NCBI GenBank assembly: GCA_903830745.1
Contig: CAIKVF010000084.1
Coordinates: 1-9,433 of the forward strand
Length of the DNA stretch: 9,433 bases
Origin: an uncultured Actinomycetes bacterium
GTDB taxonomy: Bacteria; Actinomycetota; Acidimicrobiia; Acidimicrobiales; RAAP-2
Direction: 5' to 3'
The translations under genes and the position numbers were made by a program. Below are positions 1-7,485 of this stretch, in pieces. The notes beneath the pieces were generated by a model, which was not told the origin of the DNA, did not search any database, and worked only from the letters and a program-made list of their open reading frames with translations. Positions within the stretch are counted from its first letter, which is position 1. Every line of letters starts with the position of its first letter.

Positions 1-1
1 A

Positions 2-1663
2 TCAATAAGCCTTTCGCTAGTCAGCTTGGTGTTCCAGACACTTGTTCCAAACATGCTTAATGACGCAATCGATAACGGGCTTATTCGTCACACCGGGAAT
101 CTTCATCGCACCGTTATTGAAATTTTGATTGTTGGAGTACTAGCTGGAATCACTGGAATAATTTCTCGTCATTATGTGTACCGCACTGCATACAACGTTG
201 AAGCTGATCTTCGAGCGCTCATGTACAACCACCTCACGTGGCTCTCATTTAGTTTCTACGACCGAGTTCAATCAGGACAGTTAATTAGCCGCTCCAACAG
301 CGACATCAGAAGTGTCCAGATGTATTCAACATTTGCTCCCCTGATCCTTGTTCAAAGCTTCATTGGAGTGCTCGCATTCGGATTCATGTTGTCGATTAAC
401 GCGCCACTTGCGTTAATCGCAATGTGCATCATGCCGTTGCTTTACTTCATTGGAATCAAAATGCGTCGCGTGCTGTTTCCTATCTCATGGATTCTCCAAG
501 CTCGACTCGCTGAAGTGGCAACAATTGTTGACGAGAATGTAAATGGTGTTCGTGTTGTTAAGTCCTTCGCACAAGAAGGCGCTGAAGTCAACCGACTCGC
601 TGACGCTGCAGAACGAGTTGCATGGGGATACGTAAAGGATGCAGAAATTCGTGGTGTCTGGGGGCCGTGGGTGCAGAGCCTTCCCCAGCTTGGTCTTGCA
701 CTCGTGCTTTTCTTCGGTGGATGGATGGTGCTGCAAGGCACTCTCGAAATCGGAGCGATCCTTGCCTTTAACGCCTATCTCTTGATGCTTCAGGCACCAT
801 TCATGATGCTCGGACAACTTGTGATGATGGGTCAACGCGCCAAAGCAAGTGCCGAACGAATTTTTGAAGTACTCGACGAAACCCCAGAGGTCGTTGAGCG
901 CCCCGGAGTATTTGATCTCCTAGACGTCGCAGGAAAAATCGATTTCAATCACGTTCGATTTGCGTACGCCAATGGTGCAGAAATTTTGCATGACTTCGAT
1001 GCACACATTGAGCCAGGAGAAACCGTCGCGATTGTTGGACGAACTGGTTCTGGAAAATCAACAGTGGCTCGACTACTTACGCGTTTCTACGATGTCAGCG
1101 ATGGATCAGTGCAGATTGATGGACATGATGTTAGAGATGTCACGCTTCAAACGTTGCGAGACACCGTTGGGGTTGTCCTCGATGATCCATTCTTGTTTTC
1201 AATCTCAATCAGAGACAACATCGCATACGGTCTTCCTGACGCCTCCATTGAGGACATCACTGCAGCCGCAAAGGCATCCAATGCCCATGAGTTCATTGTG
1301 AAGCTCCCTGAAGGGTATGACACTGTTGTTGGAGAACGTGGCTACACCCTTTCTGGTGGGCAGCGTCAACGTATTTCTATTGCTCGAACATTGCTCGTTA
1401 ATCCACCAATTCTGATTCTCGATGATGCAACGAGCGCAATCGACGTTCACGTTGAAGCTGGTATCTATTCGGAGCTGACAAAACTACTGACCAAGAGAAC
1501 AACAATTGTCATTGCGCACAGAATCTCAACAATTGCACTTGCGAGTCGAGTAATTCTGCTTGATGAAGGTCGTGTTATCGCAACGGGAACACATGAATAC
1601 CTGCTTGCGACATCACCTCTGTATTCCGAAGTACTCGCTCAAACCACATCGGACGCTTCGTAA
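2..1663 (+). CDS. ABC exporter half-transporter, degenerate-site subunit (5' truncated)
   Basis: Membrane permease fused to an ATPase (type IV ABC exporter half); it would use ATP to move an unidentified substrate across the inner membrane. The frame is open to the left edge, so the start and probably part of TM1 are missing; a TTG at 26 is the first in-window start codon but is unlikely to be the true one. Residues are numbered from that TTG. The membrane domain fills about 1-285, with hydrophobic segments near 30-50, 105-145 and 215-265. The ATPase domain has an A-loop Tyr314, Walker A GRTGSGKS 338-345, a canonical LSGGQ signature 442-446, Walker B ending at Asp466, D-loop 470-473 and H-loop His498. 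Two positions are altered: the Q-loop Gln is Asp386, and the catalytic Glu after Walker B is Asp467 (LDDATS). This is the pattern of the degenerate half of heterodimeric exporters such as TM287/288. The stop codon overlaps the next gene's start. Substrate unknown; multidrug or lipid export are options. Confidence 0.93.
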   Translation, partial: SISLSLVSLVFQTLVPNMLNDAIDNGLIRHTGNLHRTVIEILIVGVLAGITGIISRHYVYRTAYNVEADLRALMYNHLTWLSFSFYDRVQSGQLISRSNSDIRSVQMYSTFAPLILVQSFIGVLAFGFMLSINAPLALIAMCIMPLLYFIGIKMRRVLFPISWILQARLAEVATIVDENVNGVRVVKSFAQEGAEVNRLADAAERVAWGYVKDAEIRGVWGPWVQSLPQLGLALVLFFGGWMVLQGTLEIGAILAFNAYLLMLQAPFMMLGQLVMMGQRAKASAERIFEVLDETPEVVERPGVFDLLDVAGKIDFNHVRFAYANGAEILHDFDAHIEPGETVAIVGRTGSGKSTVARLLTRFYDVSDGSVQIDGHDVRDVTLQTLRDTVGVVLDDPFLFSISIRDNIAYGLPDASIEDITAAAKASNAHEFIVKLPEGYDTVVGERGYTLSGGQRQRISIARTLLVNPPILILDDATSAIDVHVEAGIYSELTKLLTKRTTIVIAHRISTIALASRVILLDEGRVIATGTHEYLLATSPLYSEVLAQTTSDAS

Positions 1664-3615
1664 TGGGTTGGGGTGGCGGCGGAGGTGGCTGGGGTGGACC
1701 AGGCGGCGGAGGAATGTTCCAAGCCAGTTCGAATACTGGGCTCCCCTTTGGTGGTATTCCAAGCGAATTGATGGAAGAGGCGACGAAGATCGTTTCAACT
1801 GAACCGAAGCACAAGCCTTCAGCAATTACTTTTAGCCAGCTTCCTAGTGAATCTGAAAAATTACCTCTTACGTTGTTTCGAATGGTGAAAGCTTTCCCTG
1901 GTTACGTACTTTGGGGATCACTGCTCACCATTGTTATAAGTCTTGTCCTCCAGGCGGGTCCCAAGCTCACTGAGTACGCAATCAATAACGGAATGACTAA
2001 GGGGCATCGTTCATTAACTGTGATTGCGGTGTGTGGAATTCTCTATCTTGTCGTTGCTGTTGGTGGAGCAGTACTGCAGCGACTTCAAATTGTTGTTACC
2101 GGTCGTCTTGCTGCTCGCGTAATGCACGAACTTCGAGTACGAGTGTTTACACATTTCCAAAGACTCAGCTTGGACTTTTTCACAGATGAAAAAGCAGGCG
2201 TACTGATGAGTCGCATGACGAGCGACATCGAAAACTTGCAGCAATTAATTCAAGATGGCATTAGCTCCTTTGCGCTACAAGGACTCACCATGGCTGTTAT
2301 TACTGTCGTGCTCTTTTCCACCAATGTGGTTTTAGCAACTTGGACCATCCTTCTCATCGTTCCATTGCTATTCGTATTTTCCATCTGGTTCCATGTCGCT
2401 TCCGAAAAGGGCTACCTACTGAGCCGTGACCGCATTGCCAATGTTCTTGCGGACCTCTCAGAGTCGCTTTATGGGATTCGCGTGGTCACCGCCAATAATC
2501 GTCAGAAGCGCAACATGCTGAATCACCAGCATGTTGTTGGTGCATACCGTGACGCCAACATGTACACCGGCCGCGTTAACGCAATTTATGGACCAACTAC
2601 TTCAATGATTGGAATCATTGGTCAGGGAATACTGCTCAGCATTGGTGGGAACATGGTGCTTGATCACAAACTAAGCATTGGTGCACTCATTGCATTCTTC
2701 TTGTATCTCAACCGTTTCTTTAGCCCTATTCAGCTACTTGTCCAGCAGTACAACGCACTGCAGCAAGGTCGCTCTTCAATTATTCGACTCCGCGAGTTGT
2801 TACAAACGTCTCCGAGCGTTGATGAAGAAGTAAACGCTCCAGATCTACCGACAATTGAAGGTCGAATGACTTTCGAAAATGTGAGCTTCGGGTACCTCGA
2901 AGGTCGACCTGTACTAGAGAACATCAATCTAGAAATTGCTCCAGGAGAATCAGTTGCATTCGTTGGACCAACGGGTGCTGGAAAATCAACGATGGCAAAA
3001 TTAGCTAATCGTTTTTATGATCCAACCTCTGGTCGCGTGTTGCTTGACGGTGTTGACATCAAAACCGTTTCACTACATTCACTTCGCTCACAACTTGGCG
3101 TTGTGCCACAAGAAGCGTTTCTTTTCGCTGGATCAATTAAGACCAACTTGAGCTTTGGCCGAGAAGGCATCAGTGACGAAGAGATCGAAGATGCAATTGA
3201 TGTTGTGGGGCTACGAGACCTCGTTGAGCGTCTCCCCCAAGGCATTGACACCATTGTCCATGAGCGCGGACAAACACTCGCCGCGGGAGAACGTCAGTTG
3301 CTCGCTCTCGCTCGAGCATTCCTTGCGCGTCCACGAGTACTCATCTTGGACGAAGCAACATCATCGCTAGACCTACGAAGCGAAACAATCATTGAACGTG
3401 CACTTGACCGCATTCTTGAAGGAAGGTCAGCAATTCTTATTGCCCACCGCTTAACAACCGCCCAACGTGCGAACCGAATCGTTGTGATTGACCACGGTGG
3501 CATTGTTGAAATGGGAACTCCAAAGGAGCTCCTCGCAAAGGGTGGCGCTTATGCAGGTATGTACAACGCTTGGCTCGAGTCCGGAGGACGCGACGCCACT
3601 CGAAGTGATGTTTAG
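1663..3615 (+). CDS. ABC exporter half-transporter, catalytic-site subunit with Gly/Trp-rich N-terminus
   Basis: Second half of the exporter, 650 aa, longer than the usual 570-600 because of an N-terminal extension of about 75 residues. Residues 2-17 hold 13 Gly, 2 Trp and 1 Pro, followed by LPFGGIPSEL near 27-36, a segment I associate with actinobacterial homologues. Membrane segments begin near 85 (FPGYVLWGSLLTIVISLVLQ). ATPase motifs: A-loop Tyr411, Walker A GPTGAGKS 435-442, Q-loop Gln483, signature LAAGE 539-543 in place of LSGGQ, Walker B Asp563 with catalytic Glu564, D-loop 567-570 and H-loop His595. The altered signature complements the altered Walker B of the upstream partner, so the pair should form one weak and one active ATP site. 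The ATG shares its A with the TAA of the upstream gene, and no good Shine-Dalgarno is visible, so translational coupling is likely. Met18 is an alternative start but has GGAGG only 1 nt away, too close. Substrate unknown. Confidence 0.95.
   Translation: MGWGGGGGGWGGPGGGGMFQASSNTGLPFGGIPSELMEEATKIVSTEPKHKPSAITFSQLPSESEKLPLTLFRMVKAFPGYVLWGSLLTIVISLVLQAGPKLTEYAINNGMTKGHRSLTVIAVCGILYLVVAVGGAVLQRLQIVVTGRLAARVMHELRVRVFTHFQRLSLDFFTDEKAGVLMSRMTSDIENLQQLIQDGISSFALQGLTMAVITVVLFSTNVVLATWTILLIVPLLFVFSIWFHVASEKGYLLSRDRIANVLADLSESLYGIRVVTANNRQKRNMLNHQHVVGAYRDANMYTGRVNAIYGPTTSMIGIIGQGILLSIGGNMVLDHKLSIGALIAFFLYLNRFFSPIQLLVQQYNALQQGRSSIIRLRELLQTSPSVDEEVNAPDLPTIEGRMTFENVSFGYLEGRPVLENINLEIAPGESVAFVGPTGAGKSTMAKLANRFYDPTSGRVLLDGVDIKTVSLHSLRSQLGVVPQEAFLFAGSIKTNLSFGREGISDEEIEDAIDVVGLRDLVERLPQGIDTIVHERGQTLAAGERQLLALARAFLARPRVLILDEATSSLDLRSETIIERALDRILEGRSAILIAHRLTTAQRANRIVVIDHGGIVEMGTPKELLAKGGAYAGMYNAWLESGGRDATRSDV
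1665..1712 (+). other. G-rich tract encoding the Gly/Trp tail; possible G-quadruplex
   Basis: Forty-eight bases at the very start of the second exporter gene are almost all G on the coding strand, with one GGG and two GGGG runs and many GG pairs separated by one or two bases. This differs sharply in composition from the surrounding sequence. It encodes the glycine/tryptophan-rich N-terminus. Such a tract could fold into a G-quadruplex in the mRNA or the non-template DNA right at the coupled start site, and could therefore affect the ratio of the two subunits. The composition is seen directly; folding and any effect are inference. Confidence 0.45.
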
Positions 3616-4655
3616 ACCATGTCCTTAAGCATCTCAATCATCTGAGGCTTTGTTTGATCCCCAAGGGTGACTGGGTGAATCTGCAAGTGAGTAATGCCAG
3701 CTTCTTTGTAAGCAGCGAGACGATCTTTCACGTAGCCCTTTGATCCACAGATTGTTGTGAGTTCCAAGAACTCTTCAGGAACCGCAGCTTCAGCTTCAGC
3801 CTTCTTACCGCTTAGGTAGAGCTCTTGGATGATCTTGGCATCGTCACCGTAACCGTAACGAGTTGCGAGTTCGGTGTAGAAGTTCTGGCCAACTGCGCCC
3901 ATGCCACCAATGTAGAGAGCAGCCATTGAGCGTGCGTACTGGCGAACTTTGATTGCTTCTTCACCTTCACCGATTGCCACGAGTGATCCGGCACTAATCA
4001 TTAGTTCACCGAGTGCAGGGTCACGCTTAGCTTTTCCAGCTTTAAGTGATTCGCCCCAGATGTCATTCGCTTTTTCTGGAATGAAGAAGATCGGCATCCA
4101 ACCGTTTGCAATTTCTGCTGTTAGCTCCACGTTCTTCATACCAATTGAAGCAACCCAAATTGGAATGTTCTCTCGTACTGGGTGGTTGATGAGCTTTAGA
4201 GGCTTACCGAGACCGGTGCCCTCACCTGCTGGAAGTGGAAGCTTGTAGTACTTACCGTCGTAAACGAGTTTTTCACGGCGCCACATCATGCGACAGATGT
4301 CAATAATTTCGCGAGTGCGACCAAGTGGAGCGGTGTATGGCACACCGTGGAACCCTTCAATTACTTGTGGGCCAGAGGCGCCAATACCTAAGTGGAATCG
4401 TCCGCCCGAAACAAAGTCAAGCCCAGCAGCGGTCATTCCAAGTAGTGAAGGTGTTCGTGAGTAGATCGGCAGAATTTCTGCTCCAATTTCTACTGTCTTA
4501 GTTACTGCAGCGAGGTATCCCATCTGCGAAACACTGTCGAAGCTGTAGGCCTCGGCGAACCAGATGATGTCGAGACCTGCACTTTCCATATCAACAACAT
4601 CTTTTTCGATCTCTTTGATGTTGCCCGAGTATGTGAGCATTGTTCCGATTTTCAT
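3612..4655 (-). CDS. Luciferase-like (LLM class) flavin/F420-dependent oxidoreductase
   Basis: A 347-aa soluble TIM-barrel enzyme of the bacterial luciferase-like superfamily, whose members use reduced FMN or coenzyme F420. Evidence: N-terminal MKIGTMLTYSGN beta-strand; ESAGLDIIWFAEAYSFD 24-40; LPIYSRTPSLLGMTAAGLD 62-80 leading into SGGRFHLGIGASGP 83-96 and QVIEGFHG 97-104; and PIWVASIGMKNVELTAEIANG 165-185. The GxSGPQVxEGxHG motif and the length resemble the mycobacterial Rv3520c-type F420-dependent group, so F420 is the more likely cofactor, but this is not proven and the substrate is unknown. The start is well supported: AGGAGG at 4661-4666 lies 5 nt from the ATG. The gene runs opposite to the exporter and the two stop codons overlap by 4 bp. 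It is transcribed divergently from the glutamate dehydrogenase, sharing an 87-bp control region with a strong dyad. Confidence 0.92.
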   Translation of the reverse strand: MKIGTMLTYSGNIKEIEKDVVDMESAGLDIIWFAEAYSFDSVSQMGYLAAVTKTVEIGAEILPIYSRTPSLLGMTAAGLDFVSGGRFHLGIGASGPQVIEGFHGVPYTAPLGRTREIIDICRMMWRREKLVYDGKYYKLPLPAGEGTGLGKPLKLINHPVRENIPIWVASIGMKNVELTAEIANGWMPIFFIPEKANDIWGESLKAGKAKRDPALGELMISAGSLVAIGEGEEAIKVRQYARSMAALYIGGMGAVGQNFYTELATRYGYGDDAKIIQELYLSGKKAEAEAAVPEEFLELTTICGSKGYVKDRLAAYKEAGITHLQIHPVTLGDQTKPQMIEMLKDMV

Positions 4656-4668
4656 GGCTACCTCCTGA

Positions 4669-4694
4669 GTTACTGATTAGTAGCAAACAGTAAC
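4669..4694. promoter_or_regulatory. Operator-like dyad between oxidoreductase and dehydrogenase genes
   Basis: A perfect 7-bp inverted repeat, GTTACTG (4669-4675) and CAGTAAC (4688-4694), is separated by 12 nt. Three of the six inner pairs also match, so 10 of 13 positions are symmetric. It sits 2 bp beyond the oxidoreductase Shine-Dalgarno, in its leader or promoter. The size and symmetry suit a dimeric regulator; on the minus-strand transcript it could also form a hairpin beside the ribosome site. The symmetry is seen; the function is inferred. Confidence 0.5.
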
Positions 4695-4713
4695 CGCCCG
4701 GAGAACTCCCCTG

Positions 4714-4742
4714 CTGACAACTCAGAACTTTGTAGGTATACA
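4714..4742 (+). promoter_or_regulatory. Candidate sigma70-type promoter for glutamate dehydrogenase
   Basis: CTGACA (4714-4719, one mismatch from the -35 consensus) is followed after exactly 17 bp by TATACA (4737-4742, first four bases of the -10 consensus). Transcription would then begin near 4748-4750. That lies inside the longest dehydrogenase reading frame, so if this promoter is real the TTG at 4743 cannot be the start codon. Predicted by eye only. Confidence 0.35.
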
Positions 4743-6053
4743 TTGGCAATAGAGACAACGACGTCTTCCAAAATGAAAGCCGGTGACAACGTGGTCACGC
4801 AGGACACAAGCGGGTTTAACCCCTGGACGCATGTTTGCGGACTGATTGAAAAAGCTGGAAAAACTCTCGGTCTAGACGATGGAATGATCCGTCGAATAAT
4901 CACCCCGGAACGAATTCTTGAAGTTGCGGTTCCTGTTCGTATGGACAGCGGTGAAATAAACATGTACACCGGTTGGCGAATTCAACACGACACCTCTAGG
5001 GGGCCAGGAAAAGGTGGCATTAGATTTCACCCAAGCGTTAGTACTGATGAGATAACGGCACTGAGTGCCGACATGTCAATTAAGTGTGCTGTCGTACATA
5101 TTCCTTACGGCGGAGCAAAGGGCGGCGTAAAAGTCGACCCAACAGTTCTTTCTCGAGGAGAACTCGAGCGTCTTACTCGTCGCTACGCATTTGCGATTGC
5201 TCCAATTATTGGACCAGACCGCGACATTCCTGCACCCGACATAAACACCGACACGCAGGTGATGAGTTGGATCATGGACACCGTCTCAATACTGGCGGGA
5301 CACAACACTCCAGGAGTTGTTACAGGTAAGCCCCTCGAAATTGGTGGAACACTTGGACACGCTGGCGCTACGTCTCTTGGGGTAACAATTTGCACGATGG
5401 CGGTTCTTGAAAAGCTTGGTCGCGCTATTGAAGGTCAACGCGTCATTGTTCAGGGTTATGGAAAAGTGGGTGGCCCTCTCGTCAAGCTTCTTAGTGACCG
5501 TGGTATGAAGGTCGTTGGTCTTGCAGACGTGCATGGAGCAATACACGTTCCTGGTGGCATTGATGCTGCGCAGATGAAGGAGCACTTCATCAAAAATGGA
5601 ACAATTCTCGGATTCCCTGGGAGCACAACAGTTGCTAACGACCAGTTCTTCACTATCAAATCAGATATTGCAGTTCCTGCTGCTTTAGGTGGCGTAATTA
5701 CTGCTGACGTTGCGCAGTCAATGTCTGCATCGATCGTCGTTGAAGCCGCTAACGGTCCAACAACTGGTGAAGCGAACGAAGTATTTCGTAAACGTGGAAT
5801 AACAGTTGTGCCAGACGTGCTCGCAAATGCTGGTGGCGTTGTTGCTTCTTATTTTGAATGGGCACAAGACCTTCAGGGCTTCATGTGGGAACCTGAGCTC
5901 TTCACATCACGACTAGAAAAGACAATGGCTGACGCTTTCGCATACGTGTGGAAACGTCACATAGAGCTTGATGTATCGCTTCGTGATGGCGCTATTGCTG
6001 TTGGTGTAGAACGTATTGCTGAGGCGACCCAGCTACGAGGACTTTTTCCATAA
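4743..6053 (+). CDS. gdhA: Glutamate dehydrogenase (hexameric GDH family)
   Basis: Cytosolic enzyme for the reversible oxidative deamination of glutamate to 2-oxoglutarate and ammonium with NAD(P). It is 436 aa from the TTG, in the range of small hexameric GDHs. The three substrate/catalytic lysines Lys90 (GPGKGGIR), Lys114 (SIKCAV) and Lys126 (YGGAKGG) and the catalytic Asp166 (APDINTD) lie one position off the Clostridium symbiosum K89, K113, K125 and D165. Ser369 (ASYFEW) matches its S380. Keeping both the first Lys and this Ser argues for glutamate rather than Leu, Phe or Val, where both are replaced. The Rossmann motif GYGKVG is at 238-243; I cannot assign NAD versus NADP. One oddity is ATSLG 209-213 where related enzymes have ATGxG. 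The start is uncertain: TTG 4743 has only a weak AGG upstream, while ATG 4773 (residue 11) would fit the candidate promoter but lacks a Shine-Dalgarno. The amidase follows after 46 bp on the same strand. Confidence 0.95.
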   Translation: MAIETTTSSKMKAGDNVVTQDTSGFNPWTHVCGLIEKAGKTLGLDDGMIRRIITPERILEVAVPVRMDSGEINMYTGWRIQHDTSRGPGKGGIRFHPSVSTDEITALSADMSIKCAVVHIPYGGAKGGVKVDPTVLSRGELERLTRRYAFAIAPIIGPDRDIPAPDINTDTQVMSWIMDTVSILAGHNTPGVVTGKPLEIGGTLGHAGATSLGVTICTMAVLEKLGRAIEGQRVIVQGYGKVGGPLVKLLSDRGMKVVGLADVHGAIHVPGGIDAAQMKEHFIKNGTILGFPGSTTVANDQFFTIKSDIAVPAALGGVITADVAQSMSASIVVEAANGPTTGEANEVFRKRGITVVPDVLANAGGVVASYFEWAQDLQGFMWEPELFTSRLEKTMADAFAYVWKRHIELDVSLRDGAIAVGVERIAEATQLRGLFP

Positions 6054-6055
6054 AA

Positions 6056-6088
6056 GTATGTAATGTTTGGAAGTACGCGATTACTTAC
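6056..6088. promoter_or_regulatory. Operator-like dyad upstream of the amidase
   Basis: The 46-bp gap after the dehydrogenase contains GTATGTAAT (6056-6064) and ATTACTTAC (6080-6088), an inverted repeat matching at 8 of 9 positions around a 15-nt spacer. It ends directly against the amidase Shine-Dalgarno AAGGA (6089-6093). It could be a protein-binding site, or a leader hairpin that affects read-through or translation between the two genes. There is no GC-rich stem with a T-run, so it is not a convincing terminator. Function is inferred. Confidence 0.4.
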
Positions 6089-6099
6089 AAGGATGATTT

Positions 6100-7485
6100 A
6101 TGACCCAACTCTGGCAACTAAGTGCAGCAAACATTGCAAAAATGGTTTCGAATAAAGAAATTTCAGCAGAAGAAGTCGCTAAATCTCATCTCGAGCGAAT
6201 TGATGGGGTAAATCAAGTTCTCAATGCATTAACCATTGTTGAACGTGAAGCAACTTCTAAGGCAAAGACTTTTGACCAAGGGGCTCGAAGCGGAAAACTT
6301 TCAGGTGTTGCGTTCACTTCAAAAATAAATGTTGACCATGCTGGATATCCAACCGACGATGGTGTTTCGTTCCTCGCCGGTGACATTGCAACTGAAACAA
6401 CCACGACTGTTCGTGGTCTCGAAGAAGCTGGGGCGACGATGATGGGACGAAGCAATGCCCCTGCACTTGCGTTTCGAATTCATACCGGTAATGAACTACA
6501 CGGAGAAACCTTTAACCCATTTGATAAGGCCATTACCCCTGGCGGATCCAGTGGTGGAGCCGGGGTTGCTGTAGCAACAGGAATGTGCGCGGTCGCTCAA
6601 GGAAATGACATTGGAGGCTCCATCAGGTGGCCGGCATTCTGTAACGGGATCTATGGGCTCCGACCTTCTATGGGCCGGATGAACGTCATGAGAGTTAAAA
6701 CTGCAGCACCTAGGTTTGCATCATCAATGATGATGTCAACAAATGGCCCACTTGCGCGAACGGTTGACGACTTGTGGCTCGCATTTGAAGCTATGTCTCA
6801 CGCGACCTCAGATGACCCTAGAACGACTCCAGTTGCGCTCACGGGTACGGAGAAGCCAACTTCCAAGAAGGTCGCGCTTATCACTAGCGATGGACATGCC
6901 ATAAGTGATGAAACAAAACAAGCTCTTCAAATAGCTGGTAAGCATCTAGAAGATGCCGGATATGAAGTCGAAGAAGTAAATCCTCCAATGCTGGAAAACA
7001 CATTCAGTTTGTGGATGCGTATTGCAGCACCGGAGCTCATTCATCAAACCGAGTTAATGATGCAGGTCCCAGACGCCGACTTTGTGACCTGGACACGAGA
7101 TGTCATCGCTACCTTCCCAACTCTCGAGCCAGATACGTACTTCAAGGCCATTATCGAACGAGATCTAATTGGCCGAGCATGGATGAAATTTATGAATGAC
7201 TATCCGCTCATGATCATGATGAACGCGTCCAACAATTCAATGCCCGCAAGGTATGACACTCAAGGCATCGATGCAGTTAAGGATGTCTTTGAAACATTGC
7301 GTTATCAATTCTCGCTTCCAGCGCTGGGATTCCCAGTTTTACAAGCACCAATCAATGTTGGAATACCTAAACCAAACGGCGTTCAGATTGTTGGCTCACC
7401 ATTTAGGGAGGACCTGCTTTTTGATGCCGCTAGGGCAATTGAGATACGAGAAGGTCAGCGACCAGTTGTTGACGTGGCTTGGTAG
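6100..7485 (+). CDS. Amidase-signature family amidase
   Basis: A 461-aa cytosolic hydrolase (no signal peptide visible) that splits an amide to a carboxylate plus ammonia or an amine. The Ser-cisSer-Lys triad is complete: Lys75 (FTSKINVD), cis-Ser150 in PGGSSGG 147-153 and nucleophile Ser174 in GNDIGGSIR 168-176. The spacings of 75 and 24 residues equal those of FAAH (K142, S217, S241). The signature continues as WPAFCNGIYGLRPSMGRM 177-194. The start is good: AAGGA lies 6 nt before the ATG. No gatB or gatC is adjacent and the C-terminal half is not GatA-like to my eye, so I do not call it the tRNA amidotransferase subunit. The substrate is unknown; aliphatic, aryl or carbamoyl amides are all possible. 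It lies 46 bp after glutamate dehydrogenase on the same strand, which could assimilate or buffer released ammonium. It converges on a YtcJ-like amidohydrolase with no bases between the stop codons. Confidence 0.94.
   Translation: MTQLWQLSAANIAKMVSNKEISAEEVAKSHLERIDGVNQVLNALTIVEREATSKAKTFDQGARSGKLSGVAFTSKINVDHAGYPTDDGVSFLAGDIATETTTTVRGLEEAGATMMGRSNAPALAFRIHTGNELHGETFNPFDKAITPGGSSGGAGVAVATGMCAVAQGNDIGGSIRWPAFCNGIYGLRPSMGRMNVMRVKTAAPRFASSMMMSTNGPLARTVDDLWLAFEAMSHATSDDPRTTPVALTGTEKPTSKKVALITSDGHAISDETKQALQIAGKHLEDAGYEVEEVNPPMLENTFSLWMRIAAPELIHQTELMMQVPDADFVTWTRDVIATFPTLEPDTYFKAIIERDLIGRAWMKFMNDYPLMIMMNASNNSMPARYDTQGIDAVKDVFETLRYQFSLPALGFPVLQAPINVGIPKPNGVQIVGSPFREDLLFDAARAIEIREGQRPVVDVAW

Noticed and set aside
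442..835. Overlapping antisense open frames of about 100 codons within the first exporter gene
   Set aside because: They lie wholly opposite well-conserved membrane-domain codons, show no recognisable domain and have low-complexity residue use typical of shadow frames.
1421..1426. Asp467 in Walker B as a sequencing error or pseudogene sign
   Set aside because: The partner subunit has the matching signature change and the frame is intact, so it is a functional degenerate site.
1560..1825. Small open frames on both strands across the exporter gene junction, including a proline-rich antisense one
   Set aside because: The proline and arginine runs are simply the complement or frame shift of the Gly-rich coding tract.
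3633..3646. CTCA/TGAG stem near the exporter/oxidoreductase junction
   Set aside because: Only 4 bp, with a 6-nt loop and no strong flanking T-run; expected by chance.
4700..4709. GGAG-AA-CTCC mini-palindrome
   Set aside because: Four-base arms are too short to support a separate site, although it lies in the divergent control region.
4669..6088. Shared TTACT core in the two dyads at 4669-4694 and 6056-6088 as one regulon motif
   Set aside because: The shared core is only five bases and the spacers differ (12 and 15 nt), so a common regulator is not supported.
6100..7485. Amidase as GatA of the tRNA amidotransferase
   Set aside because: No gatB or gatC nearby and the sequence outside the signature does not look like GatA; a stand-alone amidase fits better.
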